Below are positions 24,501 to 35,390 of a stretch of DNA of 64,000 bases, piece by piece (position 1 is the stretch's first letter; every line of letters begins with the position of its first letter). A program made the translations under genes and the position numbers. Below the pieces are notes generated by a model, which saw only the letters and a list, made by a program, of their open reading frames with translations, ran no database searches and was not told where the DNA came from. This DNA comes from Platynereis dumerilii (taxonomy: Eukaryota > Annelida > Polychaeta > Phyllodocida > Nereididae), in the NCBI GenBank assembly GCA_026936325.1, contig JAPTHN010000015.1, positions 2,940,117 through 3,004,116 on the forward strand, given 5' to 3'.

Positions 24501-26958
24501 GATGTGTTTACGAAGTTAGAAGGTAAACGCATGAAACCATTGTATTTCATGTTCACCACAAACAGGAAGTTGAAAAACACGCAGGAAATGGCGCAGCAGC
24601 GCCTAGATAATAATCATCTACAATATCTATTGGACTGATCATTGAGTTAAACACGCTCACTATCACATGCTAAAATTTTGTGTGAATATCTTGTACCGTT
24701 TGCTCTCCAGAGCAAAAATAAAAATGAGTGTGCCAACTAACCCCGGTCTCCCCTATATTTGTATATACTTTGAACAATATACTATGTTTTGATCTGCCTT
24801 TTTTTCTTTTTCTTTTTTACATTTTAGTTATTAAATCATTCATCCAAAATATCTTTTTCTGGTAGTACCCCCTCCCATTTATGGTTCCAAGAGGCCAGGA
24901 GGGGTGTACCAAAAGGAGGGGGCAGAATTTGGAGTGTGGACAGGGGAGAAACCTCCACACTTTTTAACCATTTATGGAAAACTGAGGTCACTGAAAATGT
25001 ATTTTAAGGTCTTACACATTGGGGAAGGGTATCTTGGGAAACACGTTGAAAGGGGAACATTGGAAGGGTAGGCAGAAAGAAGTAGCACTGTCTGGTAATT
25101 TTACAAACTGTGTCATTGATGAATCAATATTTCTTATTTACAGGAAGTCATCAACTAAGTTAAGACATTTGAGTGGGCACCATATGGAAATATAACACCT
25201 GGACTGTCTTTTATGCAATACTTTATCACTTGTACATGAAGGAAAAAAACAATATACTTTGGCAGATAAGCTTTATTGTGAAATAGTAGTAGTATCAAGT
25301 TACCATACACTTAGTCACAGGATATATGCATGTGGGCCAACACAAGTAGCAAACAACCATTTTAAAACTTTTATTTTTTAACCTAAAATGTCAGGTCAAC
25401 TGTCATCACCACAATTGTTTGGGATTTCAATAGGATATTAAAGCAGGTCACCAGCTGGATTTAGCAAAAGTATACTTTAAAGTAGTAATTTCAATAAATA
25501 AATAATTTAACCATGTTAAAAGATAGATATAGCATTACATTAATACATGGGTCATTCTCAAATTTCGGGACAATTTGCGTCACTCTAGCTCCCTGACATT
25601 AATATGAATGCGATAAATATCTGAAGCGTCACTCTGCATCTGTTATTCATATTTCTACTTAGAACCACTGCATTTGGAGCAAAAAGTCATTTATTAGACT
25701 TTTTTTAATGCATTATGTCCAGAAATCCGTGCAAAATCAATGGTTTTTCCCTGTCACTGGACCTAACATGACAAAATCAAGTGTTCATTTTCCTCCTAAT
25801 ATACCATTATTTTCAAAGTTTCTTTGCACGATTCATGGGAATATAGACTTGAATTTATATTTAGTTCATATTCAATTTTTTGTGTGTATAATTTCATTGA
25901 TTAAATTGATACAATAGTCGTGTCACTAATTTATGTCAATTTTTTTGTCCCCTCCGTTACTTGCCATAGCTCTGTTCGTTATTGTTTTTTATGAGCTATT
26001 TTCGCTGAATATCATCAGACGCATGTGCGCCATAGTACCACTGCCTTGCAGACTTCATAAAACATGTATTCAATAAATTATGACATAATGTTCATAAAAA
26101 ATGTTTTTGGTCCCACTAAAATGTCCCCTCCGTTTCCTTCACTTCCAAGCTTACCAATGATAATTTTACAGAGCGATTTCATGTATATGTTGCTGAGGGT
26201 GGCAGGTTTTAATATTCTGCAATTATTTTGTCTAATCTCCAAAATAAAAAGCAGCAATGAGCGAAAAGCAAAAATTGTTCCCCTCGGTTACCGTCCCCTC
26301 CGTTACCAGATCATGAGCAAGAAATCGACATTTGGACCAAAAAATCTACTAATACGAGATGAAGTACTTCTGAAAATAATAGTTACATCAATCTTTTATC
26401 ATTTTTCCTTTTGTTGCTGTTCCTACAGTTGGTTTTTTACATCAAAATTCCCCTCCGTTACCACATTGTCCCCTCCGTTACAGGACAATTTTCCTATACC
26501 CTTTGTCCCGAAATTTGAGAATGGCCCACATATAACTCATGATTTTCAACAACCTTAAATGCCCTTTAGAAGTGTTCATGTAAAGGTAATCAGTCGTCCA
26601 GTTATAAGATGTTTAATTGTTCATAGACATAGGCATACAATACTAGAATATGTACAATTTAATATCACCAAAAAAGTGCTGATTTTCCATTGCAATACAC
26701 CACTATTAAAGTTGACATTCTAATCTACTGTACATGTAGTACTACCTACACCTGCTTATCTTCAGAAAATATGAGTAATTGAGTATAAGTCTATATATTT
26801 CCTGTCGATAAATTGATAAGATGTAAGATTACCTGAAACAATTCATTGATGAATTTGTCATGCAGATACTGGACTGCTTCTTCCTTGTCCATCAGTGGGG
26901 TTGGAAGGAGCCCCCTGGATAGAGTACTGTCCCTGGAAGGGGCATCCTCAGAATCCAT
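9573..26958 (-). CDS. NACHT and WD40 repeat protein with RIIa and DUF4062 domains (NWD-like)
   Basis: Seven exons join in phase: 26833-26958, 22928-23141, 18658-18954, 18030-18232, 15938-16108, 14413-14605, 9573-14164 (5796 nt, 1931 aa). Residues about 23-75 resemble the N-terminal RIIa/Dpy-30-like docking domain of adenylate kinase 5 (EAVQYL..ELFQSL, RPEDHLSYLERCL, then VTLPPLN). Residues about 203-297 form a DUF4062 domain (VRVFLSSTFSDFKAERN, VDMRWGV, LLGNRYG). NACHT follows, with Walker A GHSGYGKT at about 581-588 and Walker B LVIILDSVD at about 672-680. The C-terminal half is WD40-like; the clearest repeat is near residues 1832-1871 (GSLDKTVRVWRL). Such STAND ATPases are thought to assemble on ligand sensing by the WD40 part. 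Known NWD1/NWD2 proteins are roughly 1550-1750 aa. The extra length here includes the RIIa domain and linker. The ligand is unknown. The start is the first ATG of exon 1; a 5' noncoding exon is possible. Confidence 0.9.
14700..14862. mobile_element. short MITE with GGCGGATC termini, in NACHT-gene intron 6
   Basis: The segment is bounded by GGATCCCGG-type sequence on the left and GATCCGCCACTG on the right. These form imperfect inverted ends of the GGCGGATCCAGG type, also seen at 27651-27806. It has no coding capacity. Exact ends are uncertain. Confidence 0.45.
16795..18045 (-). repeat. minisatellite derived from the exon-4 splice donor of the NACHT-WD40 gene
   Basis: About 35-40 variable copies of a ~30-33-bp unit fill intron 4 and run right up to exon 4. 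On the gene strand many units contain CCTAACTTTGTG followed by GTAGGTTAAT-like sequence. Exon 4 itself ends CCTAACTTCGTG with intron start GTAGGTTAAT. The last exon bases and the donor are therefore one repeat unit, and the array multiplies a donor-like sequence. A higher-order unit of ~225 bp is visible: the word CAGCTGCTGA recurs at 16881, 17106 and 17331. An isolated unit lies near 16530-16560. Confidence 0.9.
18992..19282 (-). mobile_element. tRNA-derived SINE, family 2, in NACHT-gene intron 2
   Basis: Read on the minus strand it begins with a tRNA-like head (CCCCGTGGCCTAATTGG; B-box-like GGTTCAAATCTC) and ends in a CAAACAAACAAAG tail. A 12-bp target-site duplication ATGAATAGTACT flanks it (18980-18991 and 19283-19294). 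It inserted about 38 bp upstream of the exon-3 acceptor (exon starts 18954), so it sits where the branch point region should be. Confidence 0.9.
19290..19610. repeat. degenerate ~20-bp tandem repeat
   Basis: Variations on ACATTTGAAACTTTGAA recur about every 20 bp, heavily diverged. No coding content is seen. Confidence 0.5.
21760..22031 (-). mobile_element. tRNA-derived SINE, family 2, second copy
   Basis: Same head and body as the copy at 18992-19282. It is flanked by the 12-bp duplication CATCTACCAGAG (21748-21759 and 22032-22043). It lies in intron 2 of the NACHT-WD40 gene. Confidence 0.9.
22260..22540. repeat. diverged tandem duplication in intron 2
   Basis: CAAGGCCATCAGTATACTC (near 22291) and CAAGGCCATCAGCATACTC (near 22480) start two similar ~80-bp stretches that both continue with CCTGGTTT and TTGTGAG. 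No coding content was recognised. Confidence 0.45.
23322..24753. mobile_element. non-autonomous DNA element with iterated GGGGTTAGTTGAATC word (E1)
   Basis: A perfect 20-bp terminal inverted repeat GGGGAGACCGGGGTTAGTTG marks both ends. TA flanks each end (23320-23321 and 24754-24755), either a TA target duplication or part of the terminus. The word GGGGTTAGTTGAATC recurs at 23331, 23348, 23691 and 24021, plus partial inverted copies near 24005 and at the right end. It has no transposase. It lies in intron 1 of the NACHT-WD40 gene. Confidence 0.85.
25549..26527. mobile_element. non-autonomous DNA element with iterated CCCCTCCGTTAC word (E3)
   Basis: The ends are inverted repeats GGGTCATTCTCAAATTTCGG and its complement with one mismatch. 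Flanking ACAT (25545-25548 and 26528-26531) may be a 4-bp target duplication. The word CCCCTCCGTTAC occurs at 25949, 26295, 26450 and 26470, with one-base variants at 26125 and 26280, all in the same orientation. There is no transposase. It lies in intron 1 of the NACHT-WD40 gene. Confidence 0.8.
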
Positions 26959-27650
26959 TATCACAGCTAATCCAGATGATATCAGCTGATATCACTGATC
27001 ATATCAGTAAACATCTAAGCTTCAATCCAATGTTTTATCAAAAATAAGGCAAAGAAAGACATGTGCTTCATGACAGAATGGGAAATCCATAGCACATGAA
27101 GCATAGCACATGACCTGCATAGTGCCAATCTTGTGCAGTTAGTTATAACCTCTCAAATTACAAGATTTACAATTCATTTTTGTTATGCTAAGTGAAGTGC
27201 ATGCCTGGCCTCCACTGCCATGTGTAAACAGTCATCACGTGATAGAAGAAGGCAGCCATACTTGACAACTGTTGCTACACTGATAAACTTAGGCTTGGAG
27301 CAGTTATGCTCAAGTTGGATCAATAAACTTGAGACCCACCAGAGAGCAGTGCAAATATTATCAATGAAGTTTATTCACATGTACTTGTAGCAAATAAAAC
27401 TTCCTCTATAGTCATATTTTAAGATGTGTGCATCTGGACTTTTTCACTAACAAGCAGACCTACATTATCAATGGTAGACTCAAACAGCAGCAGCAGAGAA
27501 CCAGACAGAGGCACATGACATTGTATGCATCCTTAACCCTTGTCTTTCAGCCATCGTCAGACTTAATGCTATCTCATATATATAGGCCTATTATGACTAA
27601 ATAGACTTTTTGGCAGAACGGATAAGTATATTTGACTTTCCATAGCCATA
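26959..27650. other. 5' flank of the NACHT-WD40 gene
   Basis: The sequence is AT-rich. It presumably holds the 5' UTR and promoter, but no TATA box, CpG-rich stretch or other decisive element could be picked out. Confidence 0.35.
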
Positions 27651-27806
27651 GGCGGATCCAGGGGGGGGGGGCACAAGGGGCGCGCGCCCCCCCTTTTGTC
27701 AGATAAATCCTTCATATTGCTATTTGGAAAAAAAACTTTTTTTAGAGACTCCAATGTTATAAGTATTGCCGTGCCCCCCCTTTCGAAAAATCCTGGATCC
27801 GCCCCT
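27651..27806. mobile_element. short MITE with GGCGGATCCAGG termini
   Basis: The left end is GGCGGATCCAGG followed by a G11 run. The right end is CCTGGATCCGCCCCTG. It is a ~156-bp palindrome-ended element with C/G homopolymer tracts next to the termini and no coding content. Confidence 0.65.
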
Positions 27807-28712
27807 GATAGCTGATCAACAAGAAAAATGCCCCAGATGGGCAAATAAAGAATAACTAAAGACAGTTTCCCAAATTGTGGAAATCCAAATCACAAAAACA
27901 CCACACTGCCACTGTGCTCACTGACAGCGGAAGAAATATATATATTTGGCCCTATTAAACTGAAGATGAATTTCACTTTAATCAGTGCCTCCAATGAGTT
28001 TAGCATACATTTTGTGGCATGTCAGTAATGTCGAGTCAATTTCGACCGTCCTTAATAAAAGGGATTACCCAAAATTATTGCACGTGAAAGGCACTGGGGA
28101 GAGGATGAAGGTTCAGCATTGTCATTCTTCAAGAAACTTTTCGCTGTCTAGAATGGTTAGGATCAACAAAGATAACTTGTACATGTTCTGGTATTATGAT
28201 TAACATTAAACGGTTATACCAAGTTAATGTGACAGCCAAGATTGGGAAATAAGAGCCTGCAGCAATCTTTGAAGACAATTTCCAACATCAGCTTTTCCAA
28301 CCATGGGTTATCTCTTGAGAGATAATGTTTTCAACAGTTTTACAAATTTTAAAACTTCTTGTGATTGACGTCACTGCCTTGTTGCGGTGCCCATAACTGA
28401 CCATTCCTTTATTGGGTATATGTGTTGGTGTCAGAGGTGTAAGAAACCAAGTCTCTCATTCGGTGTTTGTAATGCTCAACAACCAGAACTAATACGATTT
28501 CAGTGTTCATCTTTCTGGCCTAACAACAAAAAGACTTTCTACCAGATATTGAGACATGTCAAAAACAATTGCTTGTGACAAAGCCTCCAGTGCCAGAGTG
28601 TCTAATAGTAAAACATACTTTTCAATATATACCAAATAGAAGTACATACTACTATTTGGATATCTCAAATAGCACTTTACACCGTTATCTGGATATTTGG
28701 AAAAAGGCCATT
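27807..28712. other. intergenic sequence, nothing recognised
   Basis: Only short frames without motifs were seen, up to 72 codons at 27985-28203. No repeat structure was detected by eye. Confidence 0.35.
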
Positions 28713-28720
28713 ATCCCCAC

Positions 28721-31588
28721 TAGGTCGTACCAAATTTCGACAAAGTTAACCGATCAGAGTCCAACCTTCCTGAAAGTTGTGAATGGAGTCCAGAAGACTT
28801 CCTGTGAAATTTCAGGCCAATTGAAGATGTCCTTACGCCGGTTCACCCCCTACTTTTGATTTTACCTAAAAAAGAGGCAATTTTTGGGGATTTTCGGGCT
28901 GTATCTCAAAAACCGTTCCACCTACAGAGCTGCAAATGCACTCAAAATGTGTGGACTGCCCATATTTGGTATAGTCCCCACTTACCTTGACCTTCTAGGG
29001 TCAATAGTTCCTGAGATATTTGCAAAAAACTGTTTTTATTGACCTCGTTGGTCATTATATTCACCCTTACTAGGGCTTATAAACCAGTCTACTGAGTAAT
29101 ACAGTCAGTAGACCCACCAAAAATTGCAAAAATTACTAAACCAGTCTCTCTTAACCATTTAGTTATAATATATTAAAATTCCCACTCAATCAAAGCACTG
29201 TAACAATGGTTATTTTGCCATTGACAAGATAGCTTTCTCATTAGAATGCCATTTTCGATGATAATTCACTATTATTACTTCACCTTTAGACAATTGCAGC
29301 CATTACACTTGTAGTATTGAATAGAAATATGCAATATTATGCAACAAATAAAATGCAAAATTTAAAGCATTTATCTGCACCACCAGTAACTATGATACTC
29401 TATCCCCAATCTCACTATCGAAGGCGAACATTCATTGTTTTATTCAACAAAAATATAATTTTAAAAACTAATACATTTCTCAAGAATAAATAGGACACTA
29501 CTGTGGAAAACACATCAGCTTAAAACTATGAATATAGGAATCCTAACTGTCACTCACTGACTGAATATATGAGTGTGGTTCAAAATTATTGTGCAATCAC
29601 TCTATTTTAGATTTGCGAATTGATAATTCTAGTAGAAAAATGGTAGTTTAAGGTATTTCGAATGTATTGCGAATCTTTAAGAATGACCATGCAGGATTCC
29701 AGATATGCAAGGATTTGAATATTATTAAATGGATGACAACTAAAATGTCTCCTCTTATCGAAATAAAATTCATATGGAAAATGAATGTAAGTGACCCGGA
29801 ATGGTGCTTTTCCCATGAATTGAATGATATTTATTTCATATCAATATAAATACAGAAGTTCATGATATAGAGATCTCATCCAATAGTCTGCCTACAATGA
29901 TCTTGTTTTACTCCTCTTTTGGCCATCTCTATGAAATCAGTGGCTCAATGCATAAAAAGCTTTAGTTGACACTTTATGAAATCAAAAACATGCTGCTATG
30001 GCATGCGAGAGGCTTTACTGGGTAAAATGTACTTTAGCTCATAGGAGGGATGATTATACAAGCAGGAACAAGTAACTTGATGCATATTTTCAACATTCAT
30101 TCCTGCCTGTGACTTGATATTCCATGAACTGGCAAATTTACATGCTAAGTTGGAAATTCCCTTGAATCATACCCTTAATTCATGGATGCTTTACGCTACT
30201 CCTCCCAAACTACTCCAAGCCCAAAACTAACAATTTGCAAGGAGCATTATTTCTTGTCTTACAACAACCATAAGTGGGTGTGCTTTCTCAAACTGTTCAT
30301 ATTATACCAGTGTTATTAGTCATTTATGCACGCCTATCGATCTCTCTAATGTAGGCCTGTTGGCAGTTCTTCTGTTTTCCCTGGACTGCAATCGAGGGAG
30401 GGAGCCAGGGAGGGGCCACTGTCTTGAACATGCATTCTCACGGGTACTATGCTAGTTTATACAAATATGGGGTTCTCACTTAAGATGATTAACAGGTAAA
30501 TATCAGAATCCACATACAAACAAGAATATATAATATTATATCTGTAAATAATAATTTTTGTGATATCAAATAATTTAATAGGACAAAAAAAAGAGGTTTT
30601 GATCTAATAAAGGGTACATCAGAAGATGTTTTGATTGAAAATTTATTCTGATTGGCCTCCTACCTGGTATCGCATTTTTGCCAGATTTGACACAATGGCA
30701 TAATTTCGAAAGGAGAGTTTAGGACAGTTTTAACCGGCACTAACTGTAGTTCCTGAATTTATAATCACTCCATTTCAGAGACAGAATGGCAGCACTGTAC
30801 AGTTAAGTAGGAAATAGAGTTATGACTATACTTTACCTTAAACCTTGTCACAACTCTTTTGGTTAGATTGGGCAACTATTTTTGCACCAAGGGAGTGACA
30901 TCTAGGATAGAGTAACATACATGTAGTTATGGTGGTACAGATAAATTATTTGCATTTAAAATTTTATTTGATGCATAATATTGCATCTTTCTATTCAATA
31001 CTGCAATTGTCTAAAGGTGAAATGATAATAGTGGCAATCATCGAAAATGGCATTTTTGTCATTCTGAGGAGGAAGCTTTCTTGTCAATGGTGAAATAACC
31101 ATTGTTATAATGCTTTGATTGAGTGGGAATTTTAATATGTTATAAACTAAATGGTTAAGAGAGACTGGTTTAGTAATTTTTGCAATTTTTGGTGGGTCTA
31201 CTGACTGTATTACTCAGTAGACTGGATTATATGCCCTAGTAAGGGTGAATATAATGACCAACGAGGTCAATATAAACAGTTTTTTGCAAATATCTCAGGA
31301 ACTATTAACCCTAGAAGGTCAAGGTAAGTGGGGACTATACCAAATATGACCATTCCACACATTTTGAGTGTATTTGCAGCTCTGTAGGTGGAACGGTTTT
31401 TGAGATACAGCCCGAAAATCCCCAAAAATCACCACTTTTTTAGGTAAAATCAAAAGTAGGGGGTGAACCGGCGTAAGGACATCTTCAATTGGCCTGAAAT
31501 TTCACAGGAAGTCTTCTGGACTCCATTCACAACTTTTTGGAAGGTTGGGCTCTGATCGGTTAACTTTGCCGAAATTTGGTACGGCCTA
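28721..31588. mobile_element. hAT-like non-autonomous element with ~690-bp terminal inverted repeats
   Basis: The ends read TAGGTCGTACCAAATTTCG and CGAAATTTGGTACGGCCTA. A perfect 8-bp target duplication ATCCCCAC flanks them (28713-28720 and 31589-31596). The inverted repeats continue inward to about 29405 and 30905, close to 690 bp per arm, with only scattered differences. The ~1.5-kb centre has no transposase-like frame. The 8-bp duplication suggests hAT, though such long arms are unusual for that superfamily. Confidence 0.85.
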
Positions 31589-31773
31589 ATCCCCACCATG
31601 ACATGTGGAATATTTCATCGGAAGCCATTTGGTCAGATAATATTTCATCAGAACCTTTTCCCACCTCATTGGAAACTTTTCACCTGCCACAAGTTCTACT
31701 GTCTACACGCCATATTTTTGGTTCCAGAATATCTGAGAGAGGAGCTTCCTGTAATATCAAAAGCACTACAGAT

Positions 31774-31920
31774 GAATGGATGGGTGGATGATTGGGGCTT
31801 TATGTCCTGTATTTATGCACTTGGTAGGCTAATTAGGACAGGAGGAGGACACAGCAATGAGTCAAAGGATGATTGAAACAGCCGTCCAAGAAATTAAGGT
31901 TTGGTGACCCGGCAGCACTA
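31774..31920 (-). mobile_element. family-1 SINE, 5'-truncated
   Basis: It carries the family body and the (ATCC)n-type tail, but the tRNA-like head is missing; the copy ends at GGTGACCCGGCAG. Confidence 0.8.
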
Positions 31921-31979
31921 CAGAAAAAGAGCTGTCAGCAAAGAACTTTCCTGACAAGACCAGCTAGCAACAGGTAAAT

Positions 31980-32792
31980 GAAAGAAAATAATTGATTTTG
32001 TCTTGCATGTGATTTGACAGGGCAGTGGCTCTGCACAGAATAGTTGTGAGGTCACGGAAGTTTGTGTGTTAGATTGCAGTCAAGTCTTTGCCAAAATGAA
32101 GCCCCCCCCCCCCCCGTGTTATTTTCATAAATGAAATAGATGCAATTTGCAGCCAGACAGGAAATCAAAACGAGGCAGAATGTAGTCGAAAAATTAAATC
32201 GGAATTTCTCACACAGATGGATGGTATGTTGGCAAAATAATGCACTCCAAATAACTTTTTATTAACCCTTGTATTGAAAAACAAAACGGCACCAACCGTC
32301 AGGCGTCAAAAACCTGGTACAGTGTTTTCTGGTATCAATCAGTTAAAAAAAAAAAAAACATAACCTGCACAAGGCTCTTTACACCGGACCTCGTTGTAAA
32401 TATGCTGATAAAAATGAGAAACTTAATTATAGGTCCCCCCACAGCTGAAAGAAGATAATGAATTTTGTCTTGTATGTGAATAGTGATTGACAGGGCAGCG
32501 GCTGAGAACAGTTTTGAGGTAAGGCAGTTTGTGTGTCACATGCGGTCAGTTTTGGTTAAAATGGATGCCCAAAGTCTAATTTTCAAAGATAAATTGATGC
32601 AATTTGCAGCCAGAGGGGGGTCGCAACGAGCCAGAACGCAGCAGAAAAAATCTGAATTTCTTACACAGATGGATGCCATGCAGGCAAAATGATGCACTCG
32701 AAATCACTTTTTACTAATCCTTGTATTGAAACGGCAATTAACCAGCCATTGGGCGTAAAACATCCGATGCAGTCTGAAATCAACCAGTTTAC
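31980..32792 (+). repeat. tandem duplication of ~350 bp with a short open frame in the second copy
   Basis: The copies at about 31980-32345 and 32447-32792 share an ordered series of blocks: TTTTGTCTTG, GACAGGGCAG, AGTTTGTGTGT, GATGCAATTTGCAGCC, TTTCT.ACACAGATGGATG and CTTGTATTGAAA. Copy 2 holds a 69-codon plus-strand frame (32483-32692) rich in K, Q and M, with VKMDAQSLIFKDKLMQFAA. The equivalent frame in copy 1 is broken by a C14 tract and stops. No family was recognised; it may be a decayed gene fragment or part of an element. Confidence 0.6.
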
Positions 32793-32957
32793 TGCTGTTG
32801 GTGAAGATTGTAAGCACCTTGGTGGAGTCAATGAATGATTATGAATCAAATTAATTCATTCTCTTTTAGATTAGTTTGACAATAAGGGCACAGTGAGTTT
32901 GGACATGTCTCTCTGCTCAGAAATCTATGTGAAGCAGAAGCCAATGGAAATTATGTT

Positions 32958-32998
32958 TTATGCCTCTTCAGCACCTTAGAGGGCTATATTGAAAGAGA
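32958..32998 (-). mobile_element. fragment of family-2 SINE
   Basis: TTTTATGCCTCTTCAGCACC followed by TTAGAGGGCTATATTGAAAG matches the 3' part of the SINE at 18992-19282. Confidence 0.5.
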
Positions 32999-33859
32999 AG
33001 AAGTTTATCGGAAGTTGGTACCTTTGCTGATATGATCCCACTAGACTATTTGTCCGTGGTCAGTAATCATGTGTTCATTTGGATATGACATTTTTTTGCA
33101 AATATTCTTATTCAGAAAGATCATTCAGACGTCTCCCAAGTCCTGTATAATGGCAATATTTGTCCATCATTCCACAAAGAGCTACTGCTGGAATCTGGCA
33201 TGACATGGCCATAAGTATTATATTCGTGCAGCGAAACGGAAGTGAATTGAGCACAAGAAGGGTTTCAAAAATCTGTGCAGTGATGGTCTCAACATCAATG
33301 GTCGACAACAGGAAATTAGGTCAAATGAGACAAGCTTCTTATCAATGATTTTGTTTCGAATTTAACAAAACATGACATATTCATATTCAAAAGTGTCTTA
33401 AAAATTCAATTTTCTACATTAATATTCCCTGTATCTATAATTTTTATGGAATAGTTAATTATAAGGCTTGCAAGCTAAATGAAATTATTATTTCATTTCA
33501 AAACAGACAACAAGAAAACATAACAAAATTAAAATTGCATAATCTATGTCAACTGATGATTATGTAACAGTGAGCAATTAATCTACATGCAGGTCATGTT
33601 ATTGTTTTTGTTATCACTAATATGTAAATGGCAGAGCCATGAAATTCGCGCAGCACTTAAAAAGTTTTTTAGGACTTATGGTTTTACCATAACTTTCATT
33701 AAATTTATTTAATATTCAATGTATGAAAGGCAGTTATGTTACTGTTTCAAAGAAATTGAAAGACGCATACCGGGTATATTAAAGAATAGACAGAAATTTA
33801 CCAATACTAGAAACTATTAGAAAGATAAAATAGATTAAAAAAAAGAATATATAGATAGA

Positions 33860-33911
33860 TACATACATACATACCATATACACACACACATACATACATA
33901 CATACATACAT
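33860..33911. repeat. CATA-type microsatellite
   Basis: Repeated CATA units with a short CACACACA interruption, inside one arm of the interleaved inverted repeat. Confidence 0.85.
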
Positions 33912-34587
33912 AGGATAGCAAATAAATAGGATTAAGGATAAATAAAATTGATAGATAATCAGCTAAATAGTAAAAAGGAAGACAATTAACACTGAAAGCT
34001 GCCAAATTTAAGTCTATGCTAGATTGTTGATATTACATAATAGTGATAACAAAAACAATAACATGATCTGCATGTAGATTAATTGCTCACTGCTACATAA
34101 TCATCAGTTGACAAAGATTATGTAACTTTAATTTTGTTCTGTTTTCTTGTTGTCTGTTTTGAAATGAAATGAATCACATGTCAATAATTTAATTTAGCTT
34201 GTCAAGGCTTATAATTAACTATTCCATAAAAAGTATAGATACACAGAATATTACTGGAGAATATTGAATTTTTAAGACACTTTTGAATATGAATATGTCA
34301 TGTTTTGTTAAATTCGAAACTAAATCATTGATGATAAGCTGGTCCCACTTGACCTAATTTCCTGCTGTCGACCATTGATGTTGAGACCATCACTGCACAG
34401 AATTTTGAAACCTTTCTTGTGCTAAATTTCGCTTCGCCCGTTTCGTTGCGCGAATATTATGTCATATCAACAATCAAGCATATACTTAAATTTGGCAGTT
34501 TTCAGTGTTGTCTTCTTTTTTTTTTTACAATTTAGCTGATTAACTATCAATTCGATTTATCCTTAATCCTATTTATTTGCTATCCTA

Positions 34588-34591
34588 TCAA

Positions 34592-34650
<59 letters not shown>
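34588..34650. repeat. ATCT microsatellite
   Basis: About fifteen near-perfect ATCT units at the position mirrored by the CATA-type tract of the opposite arm. Confidence 0.9.
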
Positions 34651-34881
34651 AGATCTATCTATTCTAATTTTGATCTATTTTATCTTTTTTATAGTTTTTT
34701 AGTCTAAATTTCTCTCTTTTTTTATATATCCGTCTTTCAATTTCTTTGAAACAGGAACATAACTGCCTTTCATACATTGAATATGAAATAAATTTAATGA
34801 AAGTTAAGGTAAAACCAGTCTTAAAAAAACTTTTTAAGAGCTGCGCAAATTTCATGGCTGTGCCATTTACATATTATTAGA

Positions 34882-34965
34882 TGGAAAATTGGGGCTTTAC
34901 ATCCCATGTTTGTGCACTTCATGTGATAATTATGACAGGAGGAGAACACAGCACGGCCATTGAAC
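34882..34965 (-). mobile_element. family-1 SINE fragment
   Basis: Recognisable 3' half (TTGGGGCTTTACATCC, then GACAGGAGGAGAACACAGCA) without the tRNA-like head. Confidence 0.65.
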
Positions 34966-35195
34966 TAACCATCAACGAAAATTACAGAAAGTACTGACAT
35001 CTATTATTTAGCAGTATAGATAAGGCAAGAATGAAGTTCTACAAAACGGCACACATAAAAGGGCCAGGTACTGTAAATCTACCTTCCAGCAAATGAGGGA
35101 GGACAGAACTAAGACTACAGTTGCTATACCAACAGCCATATCATACAGGCCCCTGCACATGAATGGCAGACAATGGTGAAAGTACTGAAATTCAG

Positions 35196-35390
35196 GCACA
35201 GATGGACGGATGATTGGGGCTATACGTTCTGTATTTATGAACTTGGTAGGCTAATTAGGACAGGAGGAGGACACGACGATGAGGTGAAGGATGATTGAAA
35301 CAGCCATCCAACATAGGCCCAGGCGACGGGGCAAGAGCTGGATCTGAACCCTGGAGATTGGACCCAGCAATTGGCTGCTTGTGGGACCTG
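35196..35390 (-). mobile_element. family-1 SINE
   Basis: Body and most of the tRNA-like head are present, including B-box-like sequence complementary to GATCTGAACCC. The sequence just left of it (about 35105-35195) recurs at 40910-41010 next to another SINE copy, so part of this region is duplicated. Confidence 0.75.

Larger units (their letters stand above)
33208..34880. repeat. two interleaved inverted repeats (order A, BC, A', C'B')
   Basis: Segment A (about 33208-33610) is the inverse of A' (about 34040-34460). Segment BC (about 33600-34020) is the inverse of C'B' (about 34475-34870). Segments pair across each other rather than nesting. Pairs include GAAATTAGGTCAAATGAGAC with its inverse near 34350, and ATGGCAGAGCCATGAAATT near 33631 with its inverse near 34845. 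Each BC arm carries a tetranucleotide tract. No protein frame is present. Confidence 0.8.
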
